A stretch of 64,000 bases of DNA from Sphingobium indicum B90A (GCF_000264945.2 NZ_CP013070.1:3366501-3430500); one strand, 5' to 3'; shown: positions 46,410-55,149, counted from the stretch's first letter. Numbers and translations: made by a program. The notes: generated by a model from the letters alone, not told the origin.

Positions 46410-47886
46410 CATTTCCTCTTCCGGCACCTTTTCCCCGTTCGGGCTGAGCCTGTCGAAGCCCTTTCCTTTCTTGGGAAGCCGCCAGCCCTCACCAGAAGAA
46501 AGCAGGCCCAGGACAAAGATATGCGCGCCCCTGATGGCCCTCGCGCTGACCGCCTGCGCCACCGCAGGCCCGGACTATCGCCCGCCGGAAAAATCCGCCG
46601 CAACCGCCCCCGCCGCGCAGGGCGCCTTCCTGTCGGCGCAGGACGCCCGCTTCAGCAATGCCGAACTGCCCGGCCATTGGTGGCGGCTCTATGACGATCC
46701 CCGGCTGGACGCGCTGGTCGAACAGGCGCTCGCCGCGAACACCGACCTGCGCGTGGCCGACGCCAACCTCAGCGCGGCGCAGGTCGGGCGGACCGTCGGC
46801 ACCAGCCTCGGCGGCGGAGCCACTCTTGCCCGGCCCTCCGGCACGGCGGAGAGCCTGCCGGGCGTGGTCGGCTATGATCTGGGCCTTTCCGCCTCCTATC
46901 CGCTCGACCTCAACGGCCGGATCAGGCGCGCCATAGAGGCGAGCGCCGCCGATGTCGAAGCCGTGGCGGCCGCGCGCGACTATGTGCGGGTCGGCGTGGC
47001 GGCGGCGACGGCCAGGGCCTATGCGCAGGTCTGCGCCGCCAACTATTCGCTGGCCGTCAACCGCCGCGTCGTGGCCCTGCAAAGGGAAACTCTCAACGCC
47101 ACCCAGCGGCTGTTCAAGGGTGGTCGCGGCACCGCCTTCGACGTCAGCCGCGCGCAGGCGGCGGTCGACGCCAGCGAGGCGGGATTGCCCGCCTTCGCGG
47201 CGCAGCGGCAGGGCGGGCTATATCTGCTGGCGACCCTGCTGGGCCGCGCCCCGGCGGATTATCCGAAGGACGTGGAGGATTGCACGACCCTCCCGATGCT
47301 GCACGCGGCCCTGCCCATGGGCGACGGCGCGGCGCTGATCCGGCGGCGGCCCGACATCCGGCAGGCGGAACGCGGCATCGCCGCCGACACCGCCCGCGTC
47401 GGCGTGGCGACGGCCGACCTCTATCCGCAGATCGGCATCGGCGGATCGCTGGGCATCGGCGGCCCGCTCAGGAGCTTCGGGTCCGGCACCAGCTTCGGCA
47501 TGAGCCTGGGGCCGCTGCTGAGCTGGAGCTTCCCCAACCGCCCCGTCGTCAGGGCGCGGATCGCGCAGGCCGACGCGCAGGTGCAGGCCGATCTCGCCCG
47601 CTTCGACGGAACGGTGCTGGAGGCGTTGCGCCAGACCGAGACCGCGCTGGAAAGCTACCGCCGCCATGCCGACCAGACGGCGGCGCTCGACCGGGCGCGG
47701 GACAGCGCGGGCATCTCGGCGGCGCAGGCGGGCAAGCTGTTCCGCTTCGGACGCGGCGATTTCCTGTCCCTGCTGGACGCGCAACGCTCGCTCGCCAATG
47801 CGGAGGCGTCGGCGGCGGCGGCGCGGGTGCAACTGGTGCAGGACCAGATCGCGATCTTCCTCGCGCTTGGCGGCGGCTGGTCCTGA
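46402..47886 (+). CDS. NodT-type outer-membrane efflux lipoprotein
   Basis: A TolC-like outer-membrane factor. The lipoprotein signal KICAPLMALALTAC with lipobox LTAC and the start of the mature part ATAGPDYRPP are classical for NodT/OprM. Two OEP repeats follow (ELPGHWWRLYDDPRLDALVEQALAAN; LIRRRPDIRQAERGIAADTARVGVATADLYPQIG). The only good start is ATG 46402, inside the HlyD tail, but the first 40 residues (RNISSSGTFSPFGLSLSKPFPF) are encoded by a family D repeat. The original start was therefore probably displaced by the repeat; whether the long N terminus allows export is uncertain. Confidence 0.88.
   Translation: MRNISSSGTFSPFGLSLSKPFPFLGSRQPSPEESRPRTKICAPLMALALTACATAGPDYRPPEKSAATAPAAQGAFLSAQDARFSNAELPGHWWRLYDDPRLDALVEQALAANTDLRVADANLSAAQVGRTVGTSLGGGATLARPSGTAESLPGVVGYDLGLSASYPLDLNGRIRRAIEASAADVEAVAAARDYVRVGVAAATARAYAQVCAANYSLAVNRRVVALQRETLNATQRLFKGGRGTAFDVSRAQAAVDASEAGLPAFAAQRQGGLYLLATLLGRAPADYPKDVEDCTTLPMLHAALPMGDGAALIRRRPDIRQAERGIAADTARVGVATADLYPQIGIGGSLGIGGPLRSFGSGTSFGMSLGPLLSWSFPNRPVVRARIAQADAQVQADLARFDGTVLEALRQTETALESYRRHADQTAALDRARDSAGISAAQAGKLFRFGRGDFLSLLDAQRSLANAEASAAAARVQLVQDQIAIFLALGGGWS
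46435..46470. repeat. Palindromic repeat, family D, copy 3, inside the NodT reading frame
   Basis: GTTCGGGCTGAGCCTGTCGAAGCCC core, same as in the 37494 copy. It lies in the first 25 codons of the NodT gene and encodes FGLSLSKPF. Confidence 0.8.
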
Positions 47887-47894
47887 ATCGAGCC

Positions 47895-47959
47895 GTGTTC
47901 CTGCGCAGGCAGGAACCCAGTTCGACGTTGAAACTGGACTCCCACCTGCGCAGGAGCAT
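47895..47959. repeat. Palindromic repeat, family A, copy 2 (diverged)
   Basis: GTTCCTGCGCAGGCAGGAAC ... CTGCGCAGGAGCA: same two-part design as the other A copies but with sequence drift (GCGCAGG in place of GCGAAGG). Lies after the NodT stop, before the pal terminator. Confidence 0.75.
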
Positions 47960-47973
47960 GTCGCGCTTCCCCC

Positions 47974-48011
47974 AAAAAAAGAAAACCCGCCGATCCCAGG
48001 GACCGGCGGGT
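47974..48011 (-). terminator. Rho-independent terminator after pal
   Basis: On the minus strand ACCCGCCG ... CGGCGGGT with a CCCAGGG inner stem, then TTTTCTTTTTTT. It starts 34 bases after the pal stop. On the plus strand it also lies after the NodT gene. Confidence 0.88.
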
Positions 48012-48045
48012 CATGAAGCTGGCGCGACCCCAATGCTTCACAGGA

Positions 48046-48558
48046 TCAATATTGGACGGTGACCGTCACCGCGCGCCGGTTCTGCGCCCAGGCGGCCTCG
48101 TCCGAACCCAGCGCGGCGGGGCGTTCCTTGCCGTAGCTGACGGTGGTGATGCGCCCCGCGTCGATGCCCAGCGAAGCGAGATAGTTCTTCGCGGCATTGG
48201 CCCGGCGCTCGCCCAGCGCGATGTTGTAGTCGCGGGTGCCGCGCTCGTCGGCATGCCCTTCGATGGTCACGCGGACATTGGGGTTCTGCTGCAACCAGGC
48301 GGCCTGGCTCTGCAATATCTGCTGGTCCTGCGCGTCGACATCATATTGGTCGGTGTCGAACAGGATGCGGTCCGACGATACGGAGGCGACGAAATCCTCC
48401 TGGCTGCCCTTGACCGGGCCGGAGGGCGTGGCCGGCCCGCCGGTCTGCGCGGAAGCATCGCCGCCGGGCGCGGGCGGCAGTTCCTGCGGCGGCTTCTTCG
48501 AGCAGGCGGCAAGAGCCACGATGGCGGTCGCCATCAGCAAGGGACGGGAAAGTTTCAT
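48046..48558 (-). CDS. pal: Peptidoglycan-associated lipoprotein Pal
   Basis: A 170-residue outer-membrane lipoprotein with signal [11 protein letters not shown] (Cys24 or so as lipid anchor), an acidic linker and an OmpA-like peptidoglycan-binding domain: [49 protein letters not shown]. It anchors the Tol system to peptidoglycan. The start at 48558 has GAGGAG 8 bases upstream. It is downstream of tolB as usual, but a MITE-like element has been inserted between them. Confidence 0.95.
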   Translation of the reverse strand: MKLSRPLLMATAIVALAACSKKPPQELPPAPGGDASAQTGGPATPSGPVKGSQEDFVASVSSDRILFDTDQYDVDAQDQQILQSQAAWLQQNPNVRVTIEGHADERGTRDYNIALGERRANAAKNYLASLGIDAGRITTVSYGKERPAALGSDEAAWAQNRRAVTVTVQY

Positions 48559-48632
48559 CGGGTTGCTCCTCAACACAGGGTCTAAAGTCGTTACGCAGTC
48601 AGGACGTTTCGGTTCCGATCTGATGCAGATTA

Positions 48633-48773
48633 GGATGTGTGGGCATCTGGCTCAGGGTGGAGCGAAAATGGTGGAATTCGAGAACCGGCGCGCAGCGTAC
48701 TTTAGTACGTGAGCACCGGAAGCGCAGAAGTCCGCCATTTGCAGCCCGCCCTGAGTTAGATGACCGCGCATCC
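48633..48773. mobile_element. MITE-like imperfect palindrome at the tolB stop, TA flanked
   Basis: A 141-base sequence that folds on itself almost end to end. The outer 25 bases GGATGTGTGGGCATC... pair with ...GACCGCGCATCC; counting by hand, 37 of the outer 50 positions (including the flanking TA) match, and several differences are G-U compatible. It is flanked by TA on both sides (48631-48632 and 48774-48775), the target duplication typical of IS630/Tc1-type elements. No transposase is inside, so it would be non-autonomous. The tolB stop TAG is the flanking TA plus the first G of the element. Confidence 0.7.
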
Positions 48774-50107
48774 TAGGGCAGCAGCGGCCCCCAGGCCGGG
48801 TCGGAACCGCTGAGCGGCGTCGGGATGCGCCGTTCGTTCACCCCGGTCAGGTCGACCTGCCACACCTGGCTGCTCCCCTCCCGGCCCGGCGTGGTGCGGA
48901 AGAATTGCAGCACGCGGCCATTGGGCGACCAGCTCGGCTGTTCGTCCTGCCAGCCATTGGTCAGGATGCGCTCATTGTCGCCGCTGGGGGTCATCACCGC
49001 GATCTTGAAGTCGCCGGAAATCTTGGTGAAGGCGATCAGGTCGCCGCGCGGGCTCCATTCCGGCGTCGCATAGCGGCCGCCGCCATGGCTGATCCGGCGC
49101 TGGCCCGAACCGTCGGCGTTCATCACATAGATTTGCTGGCTGCCCGAACGGTCGCTTTCGAAGACGATCTGGCGGCCGTCCGGCGAATAGCTGCCGCCGA
49201 CGTCGATGCCCGGCGCGGTGGTCAGGCGTTGCGGCGCGCCGCCGCCGGACGATACGCGATAGATGTCGGTATTGCCCGCGATGGCCATGGAAAAGAGGAT
49301 GTTGCGCCCGTCGGGCGACCAGCGCGGCGCGAAGGTCGCATTGCTGCTCTCCGTCACCAGCCGCTGCTTGCCCGTGCCGATGTCGTAGACATAGATGCGC
49401 ACCCGGTTGTTCAGGTAGCTCACATAGACGATCGACTTGTAATCGGGCGAGAAGCGCGGCGTCAGCGCGATCGACTGGCCATTGGTGATGAAGCGGTGGT
49501 TTGCGCCGTCCGAATCCATAATGGCCAGGCGCTTGGTGCGGTTCCCCTTGGGTCCGCTCTCCGCGATATAGGCGATGCGGCTGTCGAAGAAGGGGCTTTC
49601 GCCCGACAGGCGCGCATAGATGGCGTCGGCGCATTTATGCGCGGCCCGCCGCCAGTCGCGGGGCGCGACGACATAGCCCTGCCGCGTCAGTTCCTGCTTC
49701 AACGCCACGTCGTAGAGATAGCAGCCGACGGTAATGTCCGCTTCTCCCCCCGTGGTGCGCACGAAACCCTGCACCAGCGCCTGATAGGCGCCCCATTTTT
49801 CATAGGCGGGGTTGGTGACTTCGGGAAAGGCGATGGTCGGGATGCCGTTCGGCCCGGAAGGATCGAACAGGCCCGACCCCTTGAGGTCGGCGGCAATCAC
49901 CTCCGCGATCTTGCGCCCCAATTCGGTCGAGGAACCGGCGGGCGTGGAAACCTCCGCCTGCGCGGGCAGCGCGGGAACCACGATCTTGAGGCTGCTGTCG
50001 ATGTCCCCGGTCACGTCGACCGACAATTGGGCCAGAGCGGGGGTCGCTCCCAGAAGAAGCCCCGCCGCGAGCGAGGCGAGGCCCCGCAAGCGGCGCGACC
50101 GGATCAT
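48773..50107 (-). CDS. tolB: Tol-Pal system protein TolB
   Basis: A 444-residue periplasmic protein. An N-terminal TolB domain (LSVDVTGDIDSSLKIVVPALPA to about 160) precedes a beta-propeller of repeats such as SPDGRNILFSM, YSPDGRQIVFESD and WSPNGRVLQFF. I start at 50107 (MIRSRRLRGL, signal ending TPALAQ) with GAGGGAGG directly upstream. A longer frame from 50215 (MNSLKLWLK), coupled to the tolA stop by ATGA, exists, but its codons 12-36 are a family A repeat; that may be the ancestral start interrupted by the repeat. The stop TAG sits on the edge of the 48633 element. Confidence 0.95.
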   Translation of the reverse strand: MIRSRRLRGLASLAAGLLLGATPALAQLSVDVTGDIDSSLKIVVPALPAQAEVSTPAGSSTELGRKIAEVIAADLKGSGLFDPSGPNGIPTIAFPEVTNPAYEKWGAYQALVQGFVRTTGGEADITVGCYLYDVALKQELTRQGYVVAPRDWRRAAHKCADAIYARLSGESPFFDSRIAYIAESGPKGNRTKRLAIMDSDGANHRFITNGQSIALTPRFSPDYKSIVYVSYLNNRVRIYVYDIGTGKQRLVTESSNATFAPRWSPDGRNILFSMAIAGNTDIYRVSSGGGAPQRLTTAPGIDVGGSYSPDGRQIVFESDRSGSQQIYVMNADGSGQRRISHGGGRYATPEWSPRGDLIAFTKISGDFKIAVMTPSGDNERILTNGWQDEQPSWSPNGRVLQFFRTTPGREGSSQVWQVDLTGVNERRIPTPLSGSDPAWGPLLP

Positions 50108-50115
50108 CCTCCCTC

Positions 50116-50182
50116 GTGCTCCTGCGAAGGCAGGAGCCCAGTCCCGAACTCCGAACTGGGCTCCTGCCTTCGCAGGAGCACG
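50116..50182. repeat. Palindromic repeat, family A, copy 3, at the tolB 5' end
   Basis: GTGCTCCTGCGAAGGCAGGAGC ... GCTCCTGCCTTCGCAGGAGCAC with a 20-base centre. It lies between the tolA stop and the likely tolB start and reads in frame with tolB as APAKAGAQ ... WAPAFAGA. Confidence 0.88.
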
Positions 50183-50211
50183 ATTCCCCTTAAGCCAGAG
50201 CTTCAAGCTGT

Positions 50212-51132
50212 TCATCGTGCCTTCCTCGCATAGACTCGCAGTGGGCTGAGCCACTTCCATTGTTCATAATATTCAGTCGGCAGTCCCTTGAACGGGGACG
50301 CCCGCAACACCGCCTGAACCGCGCGTTCCTTGTAGATCGAGACCTGGGGCCGATTGCTGGCATTGATGCCCTGGACGTCGATGACCTCAGGCGTTCCGAT
50401 CACGCGGCCATTGCGGTCCAGCTTGACGTCCAGAAACGCCACCAGCAATTCCACGTCCGCGCCAGATGGAAGGTTCAAATATCGATATATCTGATCGCCG
50501 ATCAAACGGTCCAGCGCGGCCTTCTGCGCCGGTCCCATGGCGGCGGCGGGCGGCGGCGCGGGCTTGCGCGGCGCGTCGGCCTCGGTATCGATGCCTTTCA
50601 GGAAATCCTTGCCCAGCAGCGAACCCCTGGGCTTTTCCGCCTTGCCCTGACCCGAGGCGCGAGCGGGGGCATTGGGCTTGGCCGCGGGCTTTTGCGACGC
50701 TTTGACAGGCGCGGCGGCGGCGGGCTTCGGTTTCTCCGGCGCCGGCCTGGGCTTGGGCTTGGCAGCGGGCACGTCCCTTTTCGGCGGCGCGGGCGTCGGT
50801 TTGGCGGGCGCAGGCTTCGCCACCGGCTTGGGCGGCGCGTACCTGGGTGCGGGCGGGGCGGGCGTCGGCCGGGGCGCGGGTTCAGGCTCCGGCGCGGGCG
50901 CGGCGTCCTCGGTCGGGCCTTGCTCCGGCGCGGCGCTGGGCGGCGGTGGCTGCGTCGACACCTGCGGCGCGGTCGATTTCAGCGCCACCTCGTCCACCAG
51001 GCTGACGTCCATCGGCGGCGAGTTCAATTTCAGCGGGTTGGGAGTGGCCAGAAAACCGGACGACAGCAGGCCGAACAGCAGCACATGTCCCGCCGTCGCC
51101 ACCCCCAGGCCGATTTTCTCCGCGCGATCCAT
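50212..51132 (-). CDS. tolA: TolA-type Tol system protein (TonB-like C terminus)
   Basis: A 306-residue protein with one N-terminal membrane helix (VATAGHVLLFGLLSSGFLA), a long Pro/Lys/Ala-rich linker (about residues 55-195) and a C-terminal TolA/TonB-type domain (VELLVAFLDVKLDRNGRVIGTPEVIDVQ, then KERAVQAVLRASPFKGLP). It connects TolQR to TolB/Pal. The ATG at 51132 is used; a TTG two codons earlier is possible. Its stop overlaps the ATG of the longer tolB frame. Confidence 0.9.
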   Translation of the reverse strand: MDRAEKIGLGVATAGHVLLFGLLSSGFLATPNPLKLNSPPMDVSLVDEVALKSTAPQVSTQPPPPSAAPEQGPTEDAAPAPEPEPAPRPTPAPPAPRYAPPKPVAKPAPAKPTPAPPKRDVPAAKPKPRPAPEKPKPAAAAPVKASQKPAAKPNAPARASGQGKAEKPRGSLLGKDFLKGIDTEADAPRKPAPPPAAAMGPAQKAALDRLIGDQIYRYLNLPSGADVELLVAFLDVKLDRNGRVIGTPEVIDVQGINASNRPQVSIYKERAVQAVLRASPFKGLPTEYYEQWKWLSPLRVYARKAR

Positions 51133-51150
51133 TGCCAAAGCCTATGGCCC

Positions 51151-51609
51151 CTATTCTGAACCGCTGCTTGCAGCGTCGGAGCCGGTGCTGACCAGCGCGA
51201 CCTTGTTCAGGCCCGCCCGGTTCAACTCGCCCATGACCAGCATCACCCGGCCATAGTCCAGCCCCTTGTCGGCGCGCAGGAATATCTGCGGCGGATCGGC
51301 CTTGCCCGCATTGGCGGACATGATCTCCGCCAGACGGCCGGGCAGTTCCGCGTCGCTGATCTGCGCGTCGTCGACGAAGACGCCCCCGTCCCGGTCGATG
51401 GAAACGACGGTCGGCTTCTGGTCCTGGTCCAGCCCCTTGGCGCGGGTTTCGGGCAGGTTCACCGGCACGCCCGTCACCAGCAAAGGCGCCGTCACCATGA
51501 AGATGATCAGCAGCACCAGCATCACGTCGACCAGCGGCGTGACGTTGATGTCCGCCATCGGCGCGCGCCCGCGCCCGCGACGCGCGGAGGGAGGTCCGGA
51601 CATGGCCAT
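51151..51609 (-). CDS. tolR: TolR-type protein (ExbD/TolR family)
   Basis: A 152-residue protein: MADINVTPLVDVMLVLLIIFMVTAPLL carries the conserved membrane Asp, followed by the periplasmic domain VVSIDRDGGVFVDDAQISDAELPGRL. It makes the proton channel with TolQ. It follows tolQ by 22 bases on the same strand. The C-terminal DAASSGSE tail is variable. Confidence 0.95.
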   Translation of the reverse strand: MAMSGPPSARRGRGRAPMADINVTPLVDVMLVLLIIFMVTAPLLVTGVPVNLPETRAKGLDQDQKPTVVSIDRDGGVFVDDAQISDAELPGRLAEIMSANAGKADPPQIFLRADKGLDYGRVMLVMGELNRAGLNKVALVSTGSDAASSGSE

Positions 51610-51631
51610 CAGCGCGCTTCCCTTTCACCCG

Positions 51632-52351
51632 TCACCGCTGCGCCTCCAGTTCCCGGCTCAGCGTCGAATAGAAGCCGTCGGCAAAGCGCGTCAGCCCCGA
51701 TTCCATCCGGTTGATGCCATGGCTGAAGCGGTTGTACGCAATCACCGCCGGAATCGCCGCGAACAGGCCGATGGCGGTGGCGAACAGCGCCTCCGCAATG
51801 CCCGGCGCGACGACCGCCAGGCTGCTGTTCTGCTCCGCCGCGATGCTGGTGAAGGCGCGCATGATGCCCCACACCGTGCCGAACAGCCCGACGAAGGGCG
51901 CGACCGACCCGATGGTGGCCAATATGTTCAGCCGGTCCGACAGCCGGTCGACCTCCGCCGCGATGGTGCTGGACATGGCGGTCGACAGCCGGTCGCGGGT
52001 GCCCTCCCGGTCGATCACCTTCTGCGCGGTGGAGCGGCGCCATTCGGTGACGCCCGCGGCCATCACCCTGGCGGCGGGGAATTCGGACTTGCCCCGCGCC
52101 TCGTAGAAGCGGTCGATATCCTCCGCCTTCCAGAAATCCTGTTCGAAGGCGCGGCTTTGTCTGCTCGCCTTGCGCAGCGTGAAGCTGAAGCCGATGATCA
52201 TCGCCCAGGTCCAGATGCTGGCCAGCAGCAGGCCCAGCATCACCACCTTCACGACGATGTCGGCCTGAAGGAACAGGGCCAGCGGCGAAATGGTGGCGGC
52301 TTGCGCGGCACTGCCGACAGCAAGGCCAACGTCGGGCATCGAAAGGCTCAT
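51632..52351 (-). CDS. tolQ: TolQ-type proton channel (MotA/TolQ/ExbB family)
   Basis: A 239-residue protein with three membrane helices: VVKVVMLGLLLASIWTWAMIIG, LNILATIGSVAPFVGLFGTVWGIMRAF and IAEALFATAIGLFAAIPAVIAYN, the last two with the conserved Thr/Gly pore residues. The start overlaps the ybgC stop by ATGA. Confidence 0.95.
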   Translation of the reverse strand: MSLSMPDVGLAVGSAAQAATISPLALFLQADIVVKVVMLGLLLASIWTWAMIIGFSFTLRKASRQSRAFEQDFWKAEDIDRFYEARGKSEFPAARVMAAGVTEWRRSTAQKVIDREGTRDRLSTAMSSTIAAEVDRLSDRLNILATIGSVAPFVGLFGTVWGIMRAFTSIAAEQNSSLAVVAPGIAEALFATAIGLFAAIPAVIAYNRFSHGINRMESGLTRFADGFYSTLSRELEAQR

Positions 52352-52818
52352 GGGCGGATGTCTTCCCCTCTCATCAAACGGCTGAAAATGTCGATCCAGG
52401 GCTTGGGTTGCCGGCGCGGGCGGCCCTGGGGCGTCAGGAAGGCGACGGAAACATCGCCCTCCGTCAGTAATTCCTCACCGCGCATGACCCTCTGATGAAT
52501 AGAGCATGAAGCGGCGCCCACCTTCGTGACGCGGCTCACCACCATCAGGTCGTCGTCCAGCCGGGCCGGGCGGCGATACTGCAATTGCAGGTCGGTGACG
52601 GCATAGACGCCCTCGCCCCCCTCCAGATTGCCGCGCTGGTCGATCCCGGCGATGCGCAGCATGTCCGACCGCGCCCGCTCCATATAGCGCAGATAATTGG
52701 CGTGATAGACCAGCCCCGAAAGATCGGTGTCCTCGAAATAGACGCGCAGCGGGAAGTGATGCTCGGCGGCGATGAACCTTCCGGTTGCCGGCGCGGGCAG
52801 CGGGTCTGAAACGGACAT
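52348..52818 (-). CDS. ybgC: YbgC-family acyl-CoA thioesterase of the Tol-Pal operon
   Basis: A 156-residue hot-dog thioesterase: RVYFEDTDLSGLVYHANYLRYMERARSDML contains the catalytic-type Asp in EDTD and the HANY block. YbgC hydrolyses acyl-CoAs linked to phospholipid metabolism and regularly heads tol-pal operons. The start at 52818 (MSVSDPLPAP) is chosen; an ATG six codons earlier (52836) is possible, neither has a strong Shine-Dalgarno. Confidence 0.9.
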   Translation of the reverse strand: MSVSDPLPAPATGRFIAAEHHFPLRVYFEDTDLSGLVYHANYLRYMERARSDMLRIAGIDQRGNLEGGEGVYAVTDLQLQYRRPARLDDDLMVVSRVTKVGAASCSIHQRVMRGEELLTEGDVSVAFLTPQGRPRRQPKPWIDIFSRLMRGEDIRP

Positions 52819-52995
52819 GCCGGGGCTTTTAACCATCAAGCAGGCAGGGCGCAAAGCGGGAAATCGCAGAAATCGGCACTCCGCCGACCGTCCGGGGCTT
52901 TCCGTCCGCTTTCCCGCCGCGCGGAAGCTCTGGCGGCCTGCCCGCCATGGCGCTAGGGGGCTGGCGAAGAGGATTCGGCAGGAGGGTTTTCGGCG

Positions 52996-53874
52996 ATGAA
53001 GGATATTCGGACCGTGGGCGTGATCGGCGCGGGCCAGATGGGCGCGGGCATCGCGCAGGTGGCGGCGCAGGCGGGATATGAGGTGATCCTGTCGGACGTC
53101 GACCTGCCGCGCGCGCAAAAGGGCCGCGACGACATCATCCGCCTGCTCGCCAAGGCGGTGGAGAAGGGCAAGCTGGCGCAGGCCGACGCCGACGCCGCCA
53201 TCGCCCGGATCGCGCCGGCGGGCGACATCGCCCCGCTGGCCGCCTGCCAGTTGGTGATAGAGGCCGCGACCGAACGGGAAGAGATCAAACGCACCATCTT
53301 CGCCAATGTCGGCGCGCTGCTGGCGCAGGACGCGATCCTGGCGTCCAACACCTCCTCCATCCCGATCACCCGGCTGGCGCAGGCCGCCCCGGATGCGGGC
53401 CGCTTCGTCGGCGTCCATTTCTTCAACCCGGTGCCGGTGATGGCGCTGGTGGAGGTCATTCGCGGCCTCGCCACCAGCCCTGAAACGGTGACGGCGGTGG
53501 AGGGCTTCGCCGCCAGCCTGGGCAAGCAGGTGGTCCACGCATTCGACGCGCCGGGTTTCGTGGTGAACCGCATCCTGCTGCCGATGCTGAACGAAGCGAT
53601 CTTCGCGCTGGGCGAAGGCGTGGGCAGCGTCGTCGACATCGACAAGGGCGTGATGCTGGGCCTCAACCATCCCATGGGCCCGCTGACGCTGGCGGATTTC
53701 GTCGGCCTGGATACCTGCCTGGAGATCTGCAAGGTGCTTCAGGGCACGACCGGCGACCCCAAATACCGCCCCGCGCCGCTGCTGGTGAAATATGTCGAGG
53801 CAGGCTGGCTCGGCCGAAAGACCGGCAAGGGCTTCTACGACTATTCCGGCGCAGAACCCGTGCCGACGCGGTGA
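52996..53874 (+). CDS. 3-hydroxybutyryl-CoA dehydrogenase
   Basis: A 292-residue protein with the NAD fold [24 protein letters not shown] (residues 7-30), the catalytic His in [11 protein letters not shown], Ser/Asn of SNTSSIPIT, and C-terminal HCDH domain ([41 protein letters not shown]). It oxidises (S)-3-hydroxyacyl-CoA, or acetoacetyl-CoA in reverse, in butyrate/PHB or fatty-acid metabolism. It is a single gene between tol-pal and psp. Confidence 0.93.
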   Translation: MKDIRTVGVIGAGQMGAGIAQVAAQAGYEVILSDVDLPRAQKGRDDIIRLLAKAVEKGKLAQADADAAIARIAPAGDIAPLAACQLVIEAATEREEIKRTIFANVGALLAQDAILASNTSSIPITRLAQAAPDAGRFVGVHFFNPVPVMALVEVIRGLATSPETVTAVEGFAASLGKQVVHAFDAPGFVVNRILLPMLNEAIFALGEGVGSVVDIDKGVMLGLNHPMGPLTLADFVGLDTCLEICKVLQGTTGDPKYRPAPLLVKYVEAGWLGRKTGKGFYDYSGAEPVPTR

Positions 53875-53883
53875 TGAAGGGCC

Positions 53884-53953
53884 ACGTGCTCCTGCGAAGG
53901 CAGGAGCCCAGTTCGGAGGGCAGGACTGGGCTCCTGCCTTCGCAGGAGCACGT
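53884..53953. repeat. Palindromic repeat, family A, copy 4
   Basis: CACGTGCTCCTGCGAAGGC ... GCCTTCGCAGGAGCACGTAG, 70 bases with a 20-base centre CAGTTCGGAGGGCAGGACTG. It lies between convergent hbd and pspF. The outer CACGTG/CACGTAG extends the palindrome. Confidence 0.88.
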
Positions 53954-53957
53954 AGCG

Positions 53958-54974
53958 CTACCCCGCGCTCAACCCATGCTTCTTCATGCAATGGCGAAGC
54001 TGGTCATAGCTCAGCCCCAATCCCTTCGCCGTGGCCCGCTGGTTGTAGCGATACCGCTCCAGCGCCGCCCGCACGATCGCCGCCTCATGCGCGTCGACCG
54101 CCGATTTCAGGTCCGTGACCGCCTCATGCCCGTTCGCCGCCGCCACCGATGACGGCGCCGGAGCCATCTCGACCTTCGCAACCGTCATGGGCCTCGGCTT
54201 CCACGGCGAGGCGAAGGGATCGAACATGATCGCCGCGACCGGCCGCCCCGGCTCGTTCCAGCGATAGACGGCCCGCTCCACCACATTGCGCAGTTCGCGC
54301 ACATTGCCGGGCCACGCATGCGCCTCCAGTTCGGCCATGCAGGCGGCGGAAAAGCCCGGCCATTGCGGCCAGCCGATCTCGGCCGCCATGCGCCGCCCGA
54401 AATGATCCGCCAGCACCGCCACATCCCCCTCCCGCGCCCGCAGCGGCGGCAGGGTGATGACCTCGAAACTCAGCCGGTCCAGCAGGTCGGGCCGGAACCG
54501 CCCGGCATCGGCGGCGGCGGGCAGGTCTTCGTTGGTCGCCGCGACGATCCGCACGTCGACGGTCATGGGTTTGGACGCGCCGATCCGCGTCACCTCCCCA
54601 TATTCGATCACGCGCAGCAACCGCTCCTGCGCCGCCATGGACAGCGTGCCCAGTTCGTCCAGGAACAATGTGCCGCCGTCCGCCTCCTCGAACCGTCCCG
54701 CCCGCGCCCGCGCCGCGCCGGTGAAGGCGCCCTGCTCATGGCCGAACAGTTCCGCCTCGATCAGCGTTTCCGGCAAGGCGGCGCAGTTCATCACGATCAG
54801 CGGTTCGCCCCAGCGCGGCGACAGGCGATGAAGGCGCTCGGCGATCAGTTCCTTGCCCGTCCCGCGCTCCCCGATGACCAGCACCGGCCGGTTGAGTTCG
54901 GCGGCGCGCCCGGCCTGCTCGACCGCATCCAGAAAGGCCAGCGACTGGCCGACGAACTGGGTATTTTTCTCCAT
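53958..54974 (-). CDS. pspF: PspF-type sigma-54 activator
   Basis: A 338-residue AAA+ activator without a receiver domain, as in PspF. Walker A GERGTGKELIAERLHRL, the sigma-54-contact loop GAFTGA (in GHEQGAFTGAARAR), Walker B GGTLFLDELGTL and a C-terminal Fis-type HTH (YNQRATAKGLGLSYDQLRHCMKKHG). It drives pspA transcription from the promoter at 55064 and is normally held off by PspA. The start at 54974 (MEKNTQFVGQS) is used; TTG at 55010 gives 12 more residues. The repeat A copy lies directly after its stop. Confidence 0.95.
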   Translation of the reverse strand: MEKNTQFVGQSLAFLDAVEQAGRAAELNRPVLVIGERGTGKELIAERLHRLSPRWGEPLIVMNCAALPETLIEAELFGHEQGAFTGAARARAGRFEEADGGTLFLDELGTLSMAAQERLLRVIEYGEVTRIGASKPMTVDVRIVAATNEDLPAAADAGRFRPDLLDRLSFEVITLPPLRAREGDVAVLADHFGRRMAAEIGWPQWPGFSAACMAELEAHAWPGNVRELRNVVERAVYRWNEPGRPVAAIMFDPFASPWKPRPMTVAKVEMAPAPSSVAAANGHEAVTDLKSAVDAHEAAIVRAALERYRYNQRATAKGLGLSYDQLRHCMKKHGLSAG

Positions 54975-55063
54975 GCCCAACTTATGGTGAAATTTCCCAC
55001 CTTTCGGCAAGCCTTATTCTTGAACGCCCGTAAAAAACCGCGAAATTCCGCCATTTCCAGAAA

Positions 55064-55080
55064 TTGGCACGGCTTCTGCA
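55064..55080 (+). promoter_or_regulatory. Sigma-54 promoter of the psp operon
   Basis: TTGGCACGGCTTCTGCA: GG at 55066-55067 and GC at 55078-55079 with exactly 10 bases between, matching TGGCAC-N5-TTGCA except for one base. Transcription should start near 55091, 59 bases before the small ORF at 55150. The gap to pspF (about 90 bases) can hold enhancer sites for PspF. Confidence 0.85.
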
Positions 55081-55149
55081 ATATCGAATGCCGAAGCCGC
55101 TGATCGATCAAGCGGCACGATATGAAGGCCAAGGTTCAGGAGTTTCATC

